Shown one piece after another: positions 48,518 through 61,386 of a DNA stretch of 64,000 nucleotides. Within the stretch, counting starts at the first letter, position 1. Every line of letters begins with the position of its first letter. Position numbers and translations under genes: made by a program. The notes under the pieces were generated by a model. The model saw only the letters and a program-made list of their open reading frames with translations, made no database searches and was not told the DNA's origin. Origin of the DNA: Laguncularia racemosa (lineage: Eukaryota; Streptophyta; Magnoliopsida; Myrtales; Combretaceae); assembly GCA_037954665.1 (NCBI GenBank), contig JBBMOL010000023.1:1054001-1118000 (forward strand), in the 5' to 3' direction.

Positions 48518-50185
48518 GAGAGGCTTGGGACACAAGTGTGAACTCAGTAGGGCAAGTCTTCTTCTACCACTCCTACTTTCTTCATTCATTTTTACATCCA
48601 CATTTTTCTCTTTTTTTATTTTAATGTTACATTACATTGGCAGCAGGCTTCTTCTTTTCTTTCTTTTTTTCTTTTTTTGTCTCTGTGTGTGTTTGCCGTA
48701 GAGCGGACGCCACATTGCCTTTTTTCATTGATTCAGGTTACCTGTTTATTCGGATGATATCGGTAGGTGTTCTGATCATTAGAACACGTAAATTGAAAAT
48801 TTCTCCTTGTTACTTTATTTTTAAAATTTAGCATTCAAATTTTGCTATAATAAGGTTGTTATTTGTTCATTTTGATATTAGTAAGGGTATTTTGAGAAAA
48901 AATCAACTATAATATTAAATTATTATTCATAAGTTTAAGTAATAAATAATTATTTAGTATTTTTATAATAAGAATTTTTTATTATTATAGGTCTAAAATG
49001 CAATTAAATATCATGATAACATTTTCATAAAGAGTAAACTATAATGGAATTGATATTATGATAAAATAAATGAGTAATTAGCCTGTTAAATATTTGAAAT
49101 ACTTGTTTTTAACCATTTCTTCACTATTTTCTCTTAGATGAAATAATAATAAAATATTAAAATAAATATATATATCTACTATATAATATATAATTTCAAA
49201 AACTTTTTTTATTTGTACTTCTTTATTCAATACTCATGCCATCTCATATACCATTCAAGAGATATCATAATTTATGAACATAAATTAGTTATATATTAAC
49301 TATGGTAATATTTTGAATGAATCTATTTTTTTCATAAATATATATACTTGAAATTGAAATATGTGCATAGCATGAGCCTTTAATTAGTGTATATATAAAT
49401 AAGGATAAATTGACCATATAGAATTCCAAATACACTCCTTATTAAGATTTAATAGTATAAAACAATGGGAGAGGGGTACAAGGGGAAGGATATTTGTTGT
49501 CCCAAATTCTGTATTTCAAGTATGATCTAACTAATCACATGCGGATATTTATGATGGTGAAACAAACTTTCATCATTATATATTAATATTTTATCTACGT
49601 GTTTAAATATGATTGGTAGGAATACATTAGAGACAGCAAATTCAAGATTGCAAATATCTGTCCGATATAAGGTAAGTAAAATATGAAGTCATAATCATAC
49701 CTTATGTTGGTGTAAATGTCATGTTTGATATTTTGTATTTGCCTATTTTTGCAGTTAATTACCTAAAGTTTTTAAAATGTCGATTTGCTACCTAATTTTT
49801 CTTTCTATTTTTACAATTAACTACTTAAACTTTGCCATCTTTTATAATTAATTACCTAAAATTTACTTGTTTTTATAATGAACTACTCTATTCAAGTACT
49901 ATAAATAATTTCAAAAAGTTTATAAATAATAAATTAAAACCTTTAAACTTTAAATAATTAATTACAAAAAGAAAAAGAATAAAGTTATGTACCAAATGTG
50001 ACAGTAGCCCTTATCTTGTAGGTATTGATTCCAAAATTTTGAAATTAAAACCTCCAATATATGCACAGGAATCATCCTAGAATCTATACCCTATAAAGCC
50101 TATAAAATACAAAATACTATGTAGAACCAATGAATTTATATTAAAAATTTAAAGGTAAATTTCAAAGATACCTAGGACTACAAAT
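48518..50185. other. HINT1 upstream region and AT-rich intergenic DNA
   Basis: CT-rich DNA at 48560-48680 is probably the HINT1 5' UTR and promoter. The rest, to 50185, is AT-rich with no gene recognised. Confidence 0.55.
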
Positions 50186-50860
50186 GAATCAAGCTACTCG
50201 TACTTAACTCAAGCTTAGCTTGGCTCGGTTCAACTCAGCTCAAACTTAATTAATAAACAAGCCAAGCTTGAGTTCAAAATAAAGCTCGTTTATTTAAACA
50301 AATCAAGCTTAAGCTTCTGTTTAGTTTTGAAAGTTGACTCAAAAGTAGACTCGTTTATATTGTTAACAAGCCAACTTGTAAACTTGTAAGCAAGCTTATT
50401 TATATTATTAACGAGTTGACTTGCAAATGGTTTAGTAAGTAAGCTCACAAACAAACCAATAAGCAAGCTTAACAAGCTAAGAGACTCTCATTTATACTGT
50501 TAATAAATCAACTCATAAATAAATTCATGAGTAGGCTTTTATTTATATTGTTAGTAAGTAGACTCATTTATTTAAACAAACTCTAACTTAGGCTCGTTTA
50601 TTTAAAGGAGCTTGAGTTGAAGTTCATTTTAGATAAACAAGTTGGGCTCATTGATCTAAACAAGCCGACCTCGAGCAACGAGTCCGAACCCAAACTTCAA
50701 ATTCTTTAATGAGCTTAAGCTTAAGCCTGTAATTACCAAACTCAGTAAAGCTCAACTTAGTTTAAACTGAATAATTTTTCTAATAAGGTGAGCTCAAGCC
50801 TTAAAAAACTTGGCTTAAGTTAACTCAATTTGACTCATTTTAAGCCCTAAAAACACCCCT
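50186..50860. repeat. Degenerate AAGCTT/CTCGTTTA-rich repeat
   Basis: Words such as CAAGCTTAGCTTGG, AAGCTCGTTTATTTAAAC, ACTCGTTTATATTGTTAACAAGCC and GAGCTTAAGCTTAAGCC recur throughout, with a loose unit of 60-70 bases in the first half (TTATATTGTTAACAAG, TTATATTATTAACGAG, TTATACTGTTAATAA, TTATATTGTTAGTAAG). The same type occurs at 19915-20290. The origin is not known to me; it is probably an old plant dispersed repeat. Confidence 0.6.
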
Positions 50861-51690
50861 TGTAGACTTCAAATATTACAAAGGCACCTCAAATTTAAAG
50901 ATTCAACACTTGCACCTTATGACACAAATGTGGTTCTTGCTACTTTTACTCAATTGGAATGCCAATTCATCTATTTTGCTAATATGGAATTTATTAGTCC
51001 AAGGTTTTTTTTTTTTAAAAGAAAGTGATATATAATGAAAAAGCTAATTAGGTCATTATCTATTTCAAGAGTAACATTTATGAATCATTTGATCTTTCTT
51101 TAAATAAAGAAATTAAATGAATATGCATGTAAACACACGAATGCAAGAACCATCAAAGCAATGTGGCATTTATTGAGTTGCAACTCTTTTAAAACTGGTT
51201 TTTACATCATGGTTTTGATATATAGAGAGATATCTATACAAGAAATTGTTTTACAAAAATACAAAGACATTTACAACAAAAGGGTTTACATAATCATTTA
51301 TAGGATTCTCAAGTATTAATTGGGTTACAACTTGAATGAAATGATGCATTAACTTTATAGCTAATGAAAAGCGTATGCAATTTATATGGATTCTAAAGGT
51401 TCCCAAACTCTGACCTCGCACATTTTCAAAAAAAAAGGATCCCAAGCCACATCAAAGTATTGGGTGGGATAGCTTAATCAAGCCTAAGTGGTGGTCATTC
51501 CACTACAGCCATAACTTACACAATAGTTCCCCTCTTAGGGTCTTAATATGGTATGGGTCTAACCTTATCTAACACACATTGATATTAAAATCTCTCGTTA
51601 AATAAACCTCAAATGCTGCATAAAATAAATGTTAGTAAAACTATTTACAAATAAGGAAAAAAAAATTACAAGTAAAAATAAATATGTCAA
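50861..51690. other. AT-rich intergenic DNA
   Basis: No gene or known repeat recognised. Confidence 0.5.
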
Positions 51691-53629
51691 AAAATAAATT
51701 TTATTTTGAGAAGGTTTAGGCAAGTAGCCCACTCGGCAGTCTGTAGCAAAATCGACATCCTATCGAGCCTAAATTCCAGTTTATTTTTCCTAATCCAATT
51801 TAAAATAAATCATATACTCATGTAATATAAATTCTCAACTAAGATTAGGAATTTTTTTATTCATTTTATTTAATTTGGAGAAATAAGAGTCGCCACCTGA
51901 TCGAAGTTAAGAAAAGTGTTAAATTAGAAATAATTAAGCAAATTAATCCTAACTTAGCTACTAGTATGCATAAAATAAACAAATAAAAAAAATTTTAAAG
52001 AAAAATCAGAGATTTTAGAATTCGGCAGCTATCTTATTAAAATTTTATGGTTAGCACCTTTAACCTTTCAAGTTTAAATTTATTTATTAAAAAGAAAAAA
52101 GAAAAAATTTGTTGAATTAAGATAAATCTAATTATTATTTACAATTGAGATTGCTCTAAAGGTGCTTATGTACCCGCTATTCAAGATTGGATCTATCATA
52201 GTTCGCATTGACTAAATTTTTAAGTTATTATTATTATTATTATTATTGAAGACTTCTAAGAAAATGAATTGAAAACTATTTGTTTAGAGATAAAACTAAG
52301 TAAAAATTATTTAAGAAAAAAAAATAAGAAGAAAACCTAGAAAGGGTAATGTGACTATTTTTGTTTATGTACAAACTGTTTTTAATGAAAAATGAAAAGA
52401 AAAAAAATTAATGATAAAGGGAAGAAAACTTATGGGAAAATAGGATTGTGCCTTTAGACTTGGAATTAGACATAGAAGCAGGTCAAAAGCCAGGTTCAAG
52501 TTGGTTTCGAGTCAAACTTTGGATTTGAATTAGGTCACTAGTTGGACAGCATGATTCCTAGCAAACATAGCTTCCTATGATGGTTGTTTGAGACTCAAGA
52601 AGCGTCATAAGACATCGTCAAAGCAAAATGCGAGCAATAGAGACACTAGTGTTGTAGCAAGTTACTGACAGAGATCTTGTTAGAATAGTGGTTGGTGGTG
52701 AAAGTCATTGGGCAAAGTTGTTTGAGGCAGTTTTTAAGTGGTTCTAAGTGGTTTGAAGTGGTGCATAGGGTTTTGAAGGTAGCAAAACTCTAAGTATACT
52801 CAACTTTGAGCTTGATGTAGTGGAAGAGTTCAGTTGAGCTAGAGAGAGAAAGCTTTGTTTAAAGCTTATTAGAGGAAGAATGAGTGATGACCAATGTCCC
52901 AAACGAATTCTCAAACCCCTTTTTATAGTGTTTGAAGCTTGATTAGAAATGGGAAGTCAAGAAATGGATTAAATTCCAAGATTTGAATAAATGGATTTTC
53001 ACCACATTTGATTTGAAATCATCAAATTTCAACTCGATTCTACAAATGAACGTGTTCCTTGACTCTCATTCTTACTATAAAACACCAATGGAAGCTTCGA
53101 TTTGCATTGATGAGGCTCAAATCATGCAAATTAAAGTTGGAGCAAAACCTGGACATTTTATTTTTACATGATTTTGAATTCAATTTTAACCTTCGAGACA
53201 TTTGAATCAAGACATGAAATTGGTATCAATTCAAAGTATCTTGTTAATTCAAATATTGATTTTATTATAAATTGGTCAATTTAAATTCAATCGAAGTATT
53301 GTTTAAAGTCATGATTAACTTAAATCAATTTCATTTTTATGAAAAAATGATTAACTTGGATTATAATTAGAATATTAAATTTTCATAAAAATTTAATATT
53401 TTTATTTAAAGCTTTTAAATAGTCAAATCGCATATATGTACTTTCACTTTATTTGACTCTAAATAGTGCAATGGACTTTAAAATGAGACTTGATGACTAC
53501 CTAAATGACCGAAAACTTTTATTTTTCCTAATTTTCTAATTTCCCTAATCGTATCTTTTTTTTTCAATTTTTTATATCATTTTTTCCTTAATCATGATGT
53601 TTTAACGGTACAAAACTGGGATGTCCACA
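51690..53629. repeat. Possible LTR remnant of a Ty3/gypsy (Tat/Ogre-like) element
   Basis: The segment contains GAGTCGCCACCTGATCGAAG (51888) and TATGGTTAGCACCTTTAACC (52048), words that in my experience recur in long LTRs of plant Tat-lineage elements, and ends in GGGATGTCCACA (53618-53629), like the GTCTACA/GTCCACA end of such LTRs. A (TTA)n microsatellite lies at 52222-52246. No partner LTR, primer-binding site or target duplication was found, so the class and the left border are uncertain. Confidence 0.35.
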
Positions 53630-56600
53630 ATTATACTTGTTATGATTGATATCATTAATTAAAAATCATTTTAAGGTGGTTTAAAGAGGATGGATACAGT
53701 TATAAAACTTACTCAATAACTTCAAACCTATTCAACCATAGATTAGAACAAGTTTCATAATCCAATAGGGTAGGATTAGCATGCTTACTCTTAGTATAAA
53801 TACTCAATTTAAAAAATAAAGAGTTAAGTTAACTAGGTAATATAACGGTTGATATTGAAGCTGAACTGGTTTACAATTAAATTATAGATCAATACAATGT
53901 TTGACCTATAAAACTCTTAGGAGTGTTTAAAAAAAAAAATCCAATACAACGCATTAAATTTTGATCAACAATTACCACGACAAAAACTAAATTGGTAAAG
54001 TACAATTAAATAAAGAAAGAAAACACTTAATACTCATGAATTAGGAGAATTTTTATGTTGCTATCCTATTGTGCCCATAAAAGTTTTAATAATAAACTTA
54101 ATTCCTTCCATCATAATAGTTGTTCTATTATATAATATGCCTAGATAACTATAAAGGAAATAAGTCATAAAGGAAAGATTGTCTTAATAACCAAACAAAT
54201 ACATAAAGATGGAAAACTAGTAAATATAAAAATATCCTTAATAACTATGGTGAAAATACCGAAAATTAAACGACTTAAAAAGAAACTAACTAAACTAAAT
54301 AATTCAAGGAGATAATATATGAAAATTGTGGATGAATGATAATTTGCATGTCTTTTTACTCGCTAAAGTTAACAATTGTTGTAAAATATATATATATATT
54401 AACTAAATGAATTCAAAAAGTATCTCTCAAACTGATATGGTACTTTTTTATTATTACTTTTTTATTGTTGAGAGTGTTAAGCTACATGTATGAGTATTTC
54501 TCTAATGCTTGGGGATTGCCGGCAGCCCCTATTTTAAAAAAAAGGGTCATCATTTTTTTTATGTTCTTTATTTTCTTATTTTTGATTTTTTAATTTAATT
54601 AATCATTATCTAGAATTATAATATTTAAATAAAATTATTACATTCATCAGCTTGGTAATCTCTAACAATCTAATCATTTAATTTTCAATCACATATTTTT
54701 TGTGTAAAGGTATACATAATGAGGAAAATATAATTCCAAACAAATTATCACAGAATAATATCATAAAATTGAAATCTATTATAAAGTGTAGGCCCACTTA
54801 TTTATAATAAATAAGATAATCAAATCCATTATAGTAATTTTGCTAATACAACAATATCCCATGATAAGCATCATACAACAAAATAAACCAATTTTCAATG
54901 ATTTTGAGTATATATTAAGTTAAAAATCTTATGTTTTGTTATGTTCAACATTACAAGTAGTCATCCTTGAAACTAAATAAGGTTACATTGAAATGTCAAA
55001 CAAAGTTTAAAACAAAAATATCTCACTTATTTATTTATTTATTTTAATAAGAAACGATTTGATTTAGGTTCAAGCAATTCAATTTTGTTCAACTCTCCAA
55101 ATAACTAAAAATCTATATTTTATAGTTTGATCATATTTGGTTCAATTAACTATTTGATTCGGCTTGATTTATTGAACAGTGTTACATAATAGATCATTAA
55201 ATTGCTATCAAATGTGCTAGAACCCCTTTGTGCTTTTACCTCTATAAAAGCATGGGATCATATTGAGCCACTTTATCACCATGGGTGATATCGGGTAAAA
55301 GTAATGATTAAAATTTAAATATTATAAAGCATTATAAGATATATCATAAAGTTGTTTCATGAGCCATTTAATCTTAGGAATAAAAAATGCATTGTATGAG
55401 CATGACTAATCTTTATTATCGGTTCATTATAATATGCAAGGTAATTATTTTACATACCATATTTTAATAATAATCAAGCGATTTTAAAAATGTGTTTATC
55501 GCTTCATTTAAATATTCTAAAATTTCAAAATTCAGATGCACGAATCATAATCATATGGTTGGAAATTCACATGAAGATAATTGTTCATGATAAAATTGCA
55601 TACTAACATCCTAATTGATACGAGTAAATAGGAGCTGGTACATTGATTTAAAATCAAGCCCAATCTCTTGTGGAAAATGAATGAAACCAATCCGAAGAGA
55701 CAGTAGGTGGGGGTAAAATGCCCTAAATGCATGCAGGTGGGGCCTCTAGCATCTTATAGCTGCTGGGCTTGCCTTTACGTGCCATATTCATTGCACAGTG
55801 TGGTACTGGTACAGTCCTTTAAAGGACAATACGGGCCCTCGCATTAATATATGATGGAAAGGGTGCCTCGAAAATATATTTTACATATCACTGTTATTCT
55901 CATCGATGTCTACTAATGGAAACATACTTGATTTATGTGTACATGAAAAATAAAAAATAAATACGATAATAACGTAATAACTTTCCCTCTACTTTTTGAG
56001 AAGAACATTCTCAATACAACTTTTCTCCCACTTCTCAATAATTGTAACTTCCAATTCAATTTTAACTTTTATAGCTATATTTATTTATTACATTATTATA
56101 GTAGTTTCAAATATAAGATACCAAATTACCCATTTCCTTTAATATTATAAATACTAATAAAGTCGGAACTCTAACTTTAGTATATCACCTTTCTAATTAC
56201 TATCAATCGTTCTTTCATTTTTTTTTCTTTTTTTTGTAATGTTTCCTTCTTTTTCTTTTATGATCTTTCTCTCTTTTCTTTTCTTTTTCAATCAAATATT
56301 TTAGATTATTTTTATAGTTTTTTTTTTTAATACCCGTAATGATGGTACATGATCAACTAGTAGATTATTAAAAGGGAAGAGATGCAACTGCTATTTTTTT
56401 TAGGGGTAAAAGTAAAGAGATCCCATTATTGTGAAGCACTTGCATTTGCCTCAAAAAATTGCAATTTTCATCATAAATCTCTTTTTGATATCTTAATTAG
56501 CTATTTACTCTTCAAATTCAACTTATAAAAAAAAAAACACTTTTAAAGAAATTGAATTACCTTTGTTAAATTCTTGGAAGAAATTTTGATGATAACAAAA

Positions 56601-56656
56601 TATGTGTGAAATTTACTAATAAAGCTATTTAAGTGTGTAGAAATATTAAGTAATAA
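53630..56656. other. AT-rich intergenic DNA
   Basis: No gene recognised. The segment 55680-55860 is less AT-rich than its surroundings, but its frames are short and match nothing I know. Confidence 0.55.
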
Positions 56657-57696
56657 CGGTACGTTTACTTGAACGTAATAGCTATTTCATTACGGATCTA
56701 TTACGGATGAAATAGTTATTATATTGTTTACTTCTCAAAATAGCAATTCACATGGAATTGCAATTCCACAAAATTTCGAATCACCATTTCCTTTCCATTC
56801 CTCTTAATAGCAATTCGATGCTATTAATAAAAATGTATGTTTAAGAGATTAAACTCACTACAGATAAATATGGTCACTTATATTTAAACAAAAATGAAAG
56901 TTAAATATATTTTTAATATGAACAATATGAATTTTGGTCTTTTCTAAAAAAAATTATTTAAAAATCGAAATTATTAAATATAATATATAATTAGTTTTTT
57001 TTTTTGATATATCTGCTTGTCACTCAATATCTTCCGTCTTCCCTACTCTTTGACCATGGAAGGGGGTAACAAATTTGAAAGCAAAAATTCTATTTAGCTT
57101 GATATTTAATAGCATTTTCCTTGAAATGTAAATATTAATAAGTAAAAATATAATTGAATATTATTTTTAACAATTTGATATGTTTATGTAAAATTAAAAA
57201 ACCACTTAAAATTATAGACCTTTTTTTTTATATTGATCTACCCCTATCGTCGCACATTTGAACAACGTCACTTGCCCTCACCGTCACTTGCCCTCACCGT
57301 CACTAAAGTCAATCGTTACTCACCTCCGTCATCACCGGTGGTTGTCGACATAACATCATGCATTGTCCCTCATCCTTGTGCATCTGCCATTGTCCTCGTC
57401 CTCGTGCAGCTTTGATCATCCCTCGCCGTCGTGGATCTGCCCTTGGCCTTGTGCATTATCGGTCATCCTTTGCCCCCGCTCGTTGCCGATCTCGATTGTC
57501 CCTCGATGTGGTCATCGTTGGCTCCATCGTAGCATTTAAGGATTGATTCATTGAACCATTTATTATCTCACCCTTATTTCCTTAAGTAAACAATGTAGTC
57601 CTAATTCCATTACATCCAAGTAAACAACATCATACTAATTCGTCATAATAGCTATTCCATTACAGCCTTATTCTATTCAGCGAAGTAAACGGATTA
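56657..57696. mobile_element. TIR element with TAA target duplication and GC-rich core (MITE-like)
   Basis: Left end CGGTACGTTTACTTG and right end (reverse complement) TAATCCGTTTACTTCG share the 9-base word CGTTTACTT. Both are flanked by TAA (56654-56656 and 57697-57699), the target size of PIF/Harbinger elements. Further in, the ends share inverted words AATAGCTATTTCATTAC and, on the right reverse complement, GTAATGGAATAGCTATTA. The core (about 57235-57545) is CG-rich with CCTCACCGTCACTTG direct repeats and looks foreign to the AT-rich element. No transposase. The superfamily is a guess from the TSD; the boundaries are reasonable. Confidence 0.65.
57235..57545. other. GC-rich core of the TIR element
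   Basis: A sharp base-composition shift inside AT-rich DNA. It begins with two or three copies of ACTTGCCCTCACCGTC and continues with CCTC/CGTC/TTGTGCAT words. Open frames across it are repeat-driven and share no family motif. It may be a captured fragment or an expanded minisatellite, as in the hAT-type element at 33757. Confidence 0.5.
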
Positions 57697-57699
57697 TAA

Positions 57700-60600
57700 G
57701 TGTTAGGTAAAACTTGAGCAGGCCCCATAAAAACAAAACAATAAAGATTCACTCGAATTATCAAAGCTTAGAAGAAGCACCATCTTAAAAAGTTTCAAAA
57801 AATTTAAAGATGCAAACTTATGAAGATAGAAATGCAAAATGAGTCAAAAAAACATTTTATTTTAGAGGCTTCAAAGATTAGAAGAATAAAAAAAGTTCAA
57901 AAAGATCAAAAGAAAAAATGAAATAAGCGCAAACAAGTTTTAGAAGATTCAAATGTTAGATTGAAATTTTAATCTTAATAAGCTTTTGCCCATAAACTTT
58001 GATTTGAATTTGAAGGTTTTGATGCACTAAAATTTAAGTACCTAATTCAGTCTTTAATATTCATCAAACTAACAAATGGTACACTAGCAATGCGTGTGCC
58101 GATAATAACAGTTAAAACAAAATGCTACAATGAGTTTATTAACATATTTTCACTTTACTTTACCCATCGATTACTTAAATTATAATGAATATATAACAAT
58201 ATTTTATACCCGCTCTTACTTTAAAAAAAATGGCATATTAACTACTACAATATATAACAATAATTGTATTTAATTTTTTATGAATACGAAATATAGAAAG
58301 TTATTATATCGAAAATTGAAATGATTTCATTTAACAGTTACTAATATACACTAATGAAAAATAGCAAAAATATGAAAAGGTAATTAATATTTTAGCCTAA
58401 AATAGATGAGTCATTTAAGGAAAAAAAGCGTTATGAAGAAAATTACTTTAGTGACCCTTTAACTACTAAGTGAGATAAAGATATATGTATAATTTAAATG
58501 ACAAATGATGGAATATCATGATAAAAATCGAGTTATGAGAATGTCAAATCCAAAATTTATTGTTTTAATTTAATAATATAGATGATATGATAGTCAAGAA
58601 ATTTTTTTCTAAAAGTTTTTAACAATTAATTTGACCTTCACGTCTTGATTGTATAATCTTACATATATGATGCATCATGCAATAATTTTGTACCATACTT
58701 ACGGGAAAAAGTCCGATTGGTAAAATAAATCGAGCCACAACCATTTCACAAAAAAAAAAAAAAAAAACTGAATTTAATCCACAGTTTAGAAAGTTCAATA
58801 TTAAAGTCTATAATGGTAGAAAGATTTAGAATTAAAGTTGTATGTCCACCAATGGCAATAGGTAGATGCCCGTTTCATTTGTGATAGGAATAGGACCCCT
58901 TTTAAGGAGCAGAATGTTGCTTTTTAAAAGTCTAAAATGAGCAAACCCTAATCTTTGGAAGATGGAAATCCAGCTTCTCATGCATTCACTTTAAACGATA
59001 GGTACTGTACTAAAATAAAATAAAACTTTTGTCGCTTGAGAACATAAGAAGGGATCAGTTCTGGATCATGGACAGCGGATACCACCTCAAAAGTCAAAAA
59101 GAATTGCTGAAGGAATTTTATATAGAATGCAGAGATCATAAGAACTAGGGCAATTACATATCATTAAAGCAGAAATTGTATATTATATAAAACTATAAGT
59201 CAAATATGAATCAACCACTTATGCTCCCAAAGCATTCTTTCAACTCATCATTAAAATTCTAAAATTGTTGCTATATTATAAAGTTTCTAACAATGGTTAT
59301 AAGAGGCTCTAGTGACATTAATATCTATAGGAGAGTAAAGATTGTTGCCATGTATTTGCAATTATTCCCATTGTCAAATGATCAATTAAGACAGAATATC
59401 CAAACAAAAGAAGCATAGATTATAAAAAAAAAAAAATCCTAATTTAAATGGAAGAAATAAATTATATATACAAAAATTGTGAATCTTGACACAACTAAAA
59501 TACAAAACATTATACATTTGTGCGCATCCAACTTGGAGAGTTCTCTCTTCAATTATAGGTTCAAATTTTATAGGAAATCAGGCTATGTACAGTCTTCCTG
59601 CATCATCTATTCATGAAAATTCGCTTCATGACATGATTTATTATTATTATTATTAGCTTTAGATAGAGAAAATGACATACATGGAAACATGAGCACGAGC
59701 GGTGTTTTTTAGTGGAGAAACGCATGCGGATTCTCATGCATCCAATGCATGTGCATTTCAATGAGTTTGTCCTTTTCTTTATTTCTTCATTTTACGTGCA
59801 ACCGACCCTCACCCTTACTCTCATCTCCATCTAGTAATTTTATCAACATCTACCACTTCATCTTACCAAATAAAGCTCATCTGCAAAAGACACAGTGTGT
59901 TCAGATTGTTCCTTACTAATCAATTATTCCATATATTTTCTTTTTCTTTTGAGATATAGAATTACTTCATGCGATTGTTACATTCTGAAAAAAGATCTAG
60001 AAATGGGTAGGGTTTTTGTGAAGACATGTCAATTATCCATTATATCATCCGTGACCTAACTTTGGACATTGACTGTTATATCTTGTCTTAGTATGGTGAT
60101 TGAAGACGTCGCTTGTACCTTTATTAATTTCACGTAAAATATCTTTTCCAAACAGTTCAATACTATTTATTGTGTTAGCTGTGGATGTGGGGATTTACTA
60201 CATAAGTATCACATGTATACGGTATAAGTTATGTATTTTAAGTATAATGAAATAGAAAGAGTTTAAAGAAGAGGAGCAGGTCTTACCAACATACTTTTGT
60301 AATCATAACTGAAGAAACTTGAATTCTAACTTTCGATCATTTAATATTAAGTCTAATATCTAAGGTTTGAAATTTGACGGTTGAGAATTGAGACTTCTTG
60401 AGAGAAGGGCTACGCGTTATTTATAAGGTTCAATATCATCGCAGACAAGATTAATGAGGCTTGTTAGATTCATTAATAGAGAAGATGTGTGTGTAAGTTT
60501 GGTAACTTTTAAAGGGATCTATTAGAAAAGTGAAAATTATATTAGTTAATATTAAGAAATTCAGTCTATCAATTCAAAATTTCTCGAGTCATCTCAATTA

Positions 60601-61386
60601 TGAGTCTAATTATTTGACTTATGTTACTAATCTAAATTATTGATTCAAGTTATAATCAAGCTTAGCTATTTTAATATATTTATATTTTAGTTGCTCTACT
60701 TTAGGAATTCTTTTCTTTCCCCCCCCCCCTATAATTGTTAATTGTTTTATGCAATTAAACCGCTACCTAATCCAGGTTGAGTAGAGAATCAACTAAAACA
60801 ATACTTTTTTTCTTTTTTTTTTGTAAATTCGCGAAATAAGATATCAAAAAAATTATTCCAAAAATAAGTTTTAAAAGTTGCGGACCCAAAAGTGCCTTCA
60901 ATTAAGCCAAAATTGGCACAATTGAAGCTGCAGACATGTACACTCCTTTAGTACAATCGGAATTTTTTTTTATTTCTATGTAAATATTATAATTTTTAAA
61001 TTTATGGAAATTATTTTATTTGTTATTGTTAAGTAAAATTTTAATGTTTTTTTTTTAAAAACAAAAAAGCAATTTGAGGAAATTTATCATTGAAAAAAAA
61101 AATGATGATTATTAAAAAAGTTTTAAAAAAATTATTAGAGAAAATGTAAAAGCATAGATAGAAAAATAGAAATAAATAATTTATTAGAAAATGTTAATAA
61201 ATTACAAATTTTGAAATATTAATGTACAATAATCGCCAACATCCATGAATAATCTCACTCCTACTACATTAAAACAAATGGATGAAAAGATCGAAGCTCC
61301 ATCTAATCTGCATAATAAAAACATAAAATATTAGCATTATATAGACAATAAGTCAATATCATAAATGTGAAAAGGCAAGCTAAGAG
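57700..61386. other. AT-rich intergenic DNA
   Basis: No gene recognised. It contains poly-A near 58750 and 59429, a run of 11 C at 60719-60729, and many T runs. Its right part may contain the 3' terminal region of the MULE relic that follows. Confidence 0.55.

Noticed and set aside
57233..57546. Two overlapping + strand frames of about 60 codons
   Set aside because: They lie in the GC-rich core of a TIR element; repetitive, no start context or family motif.
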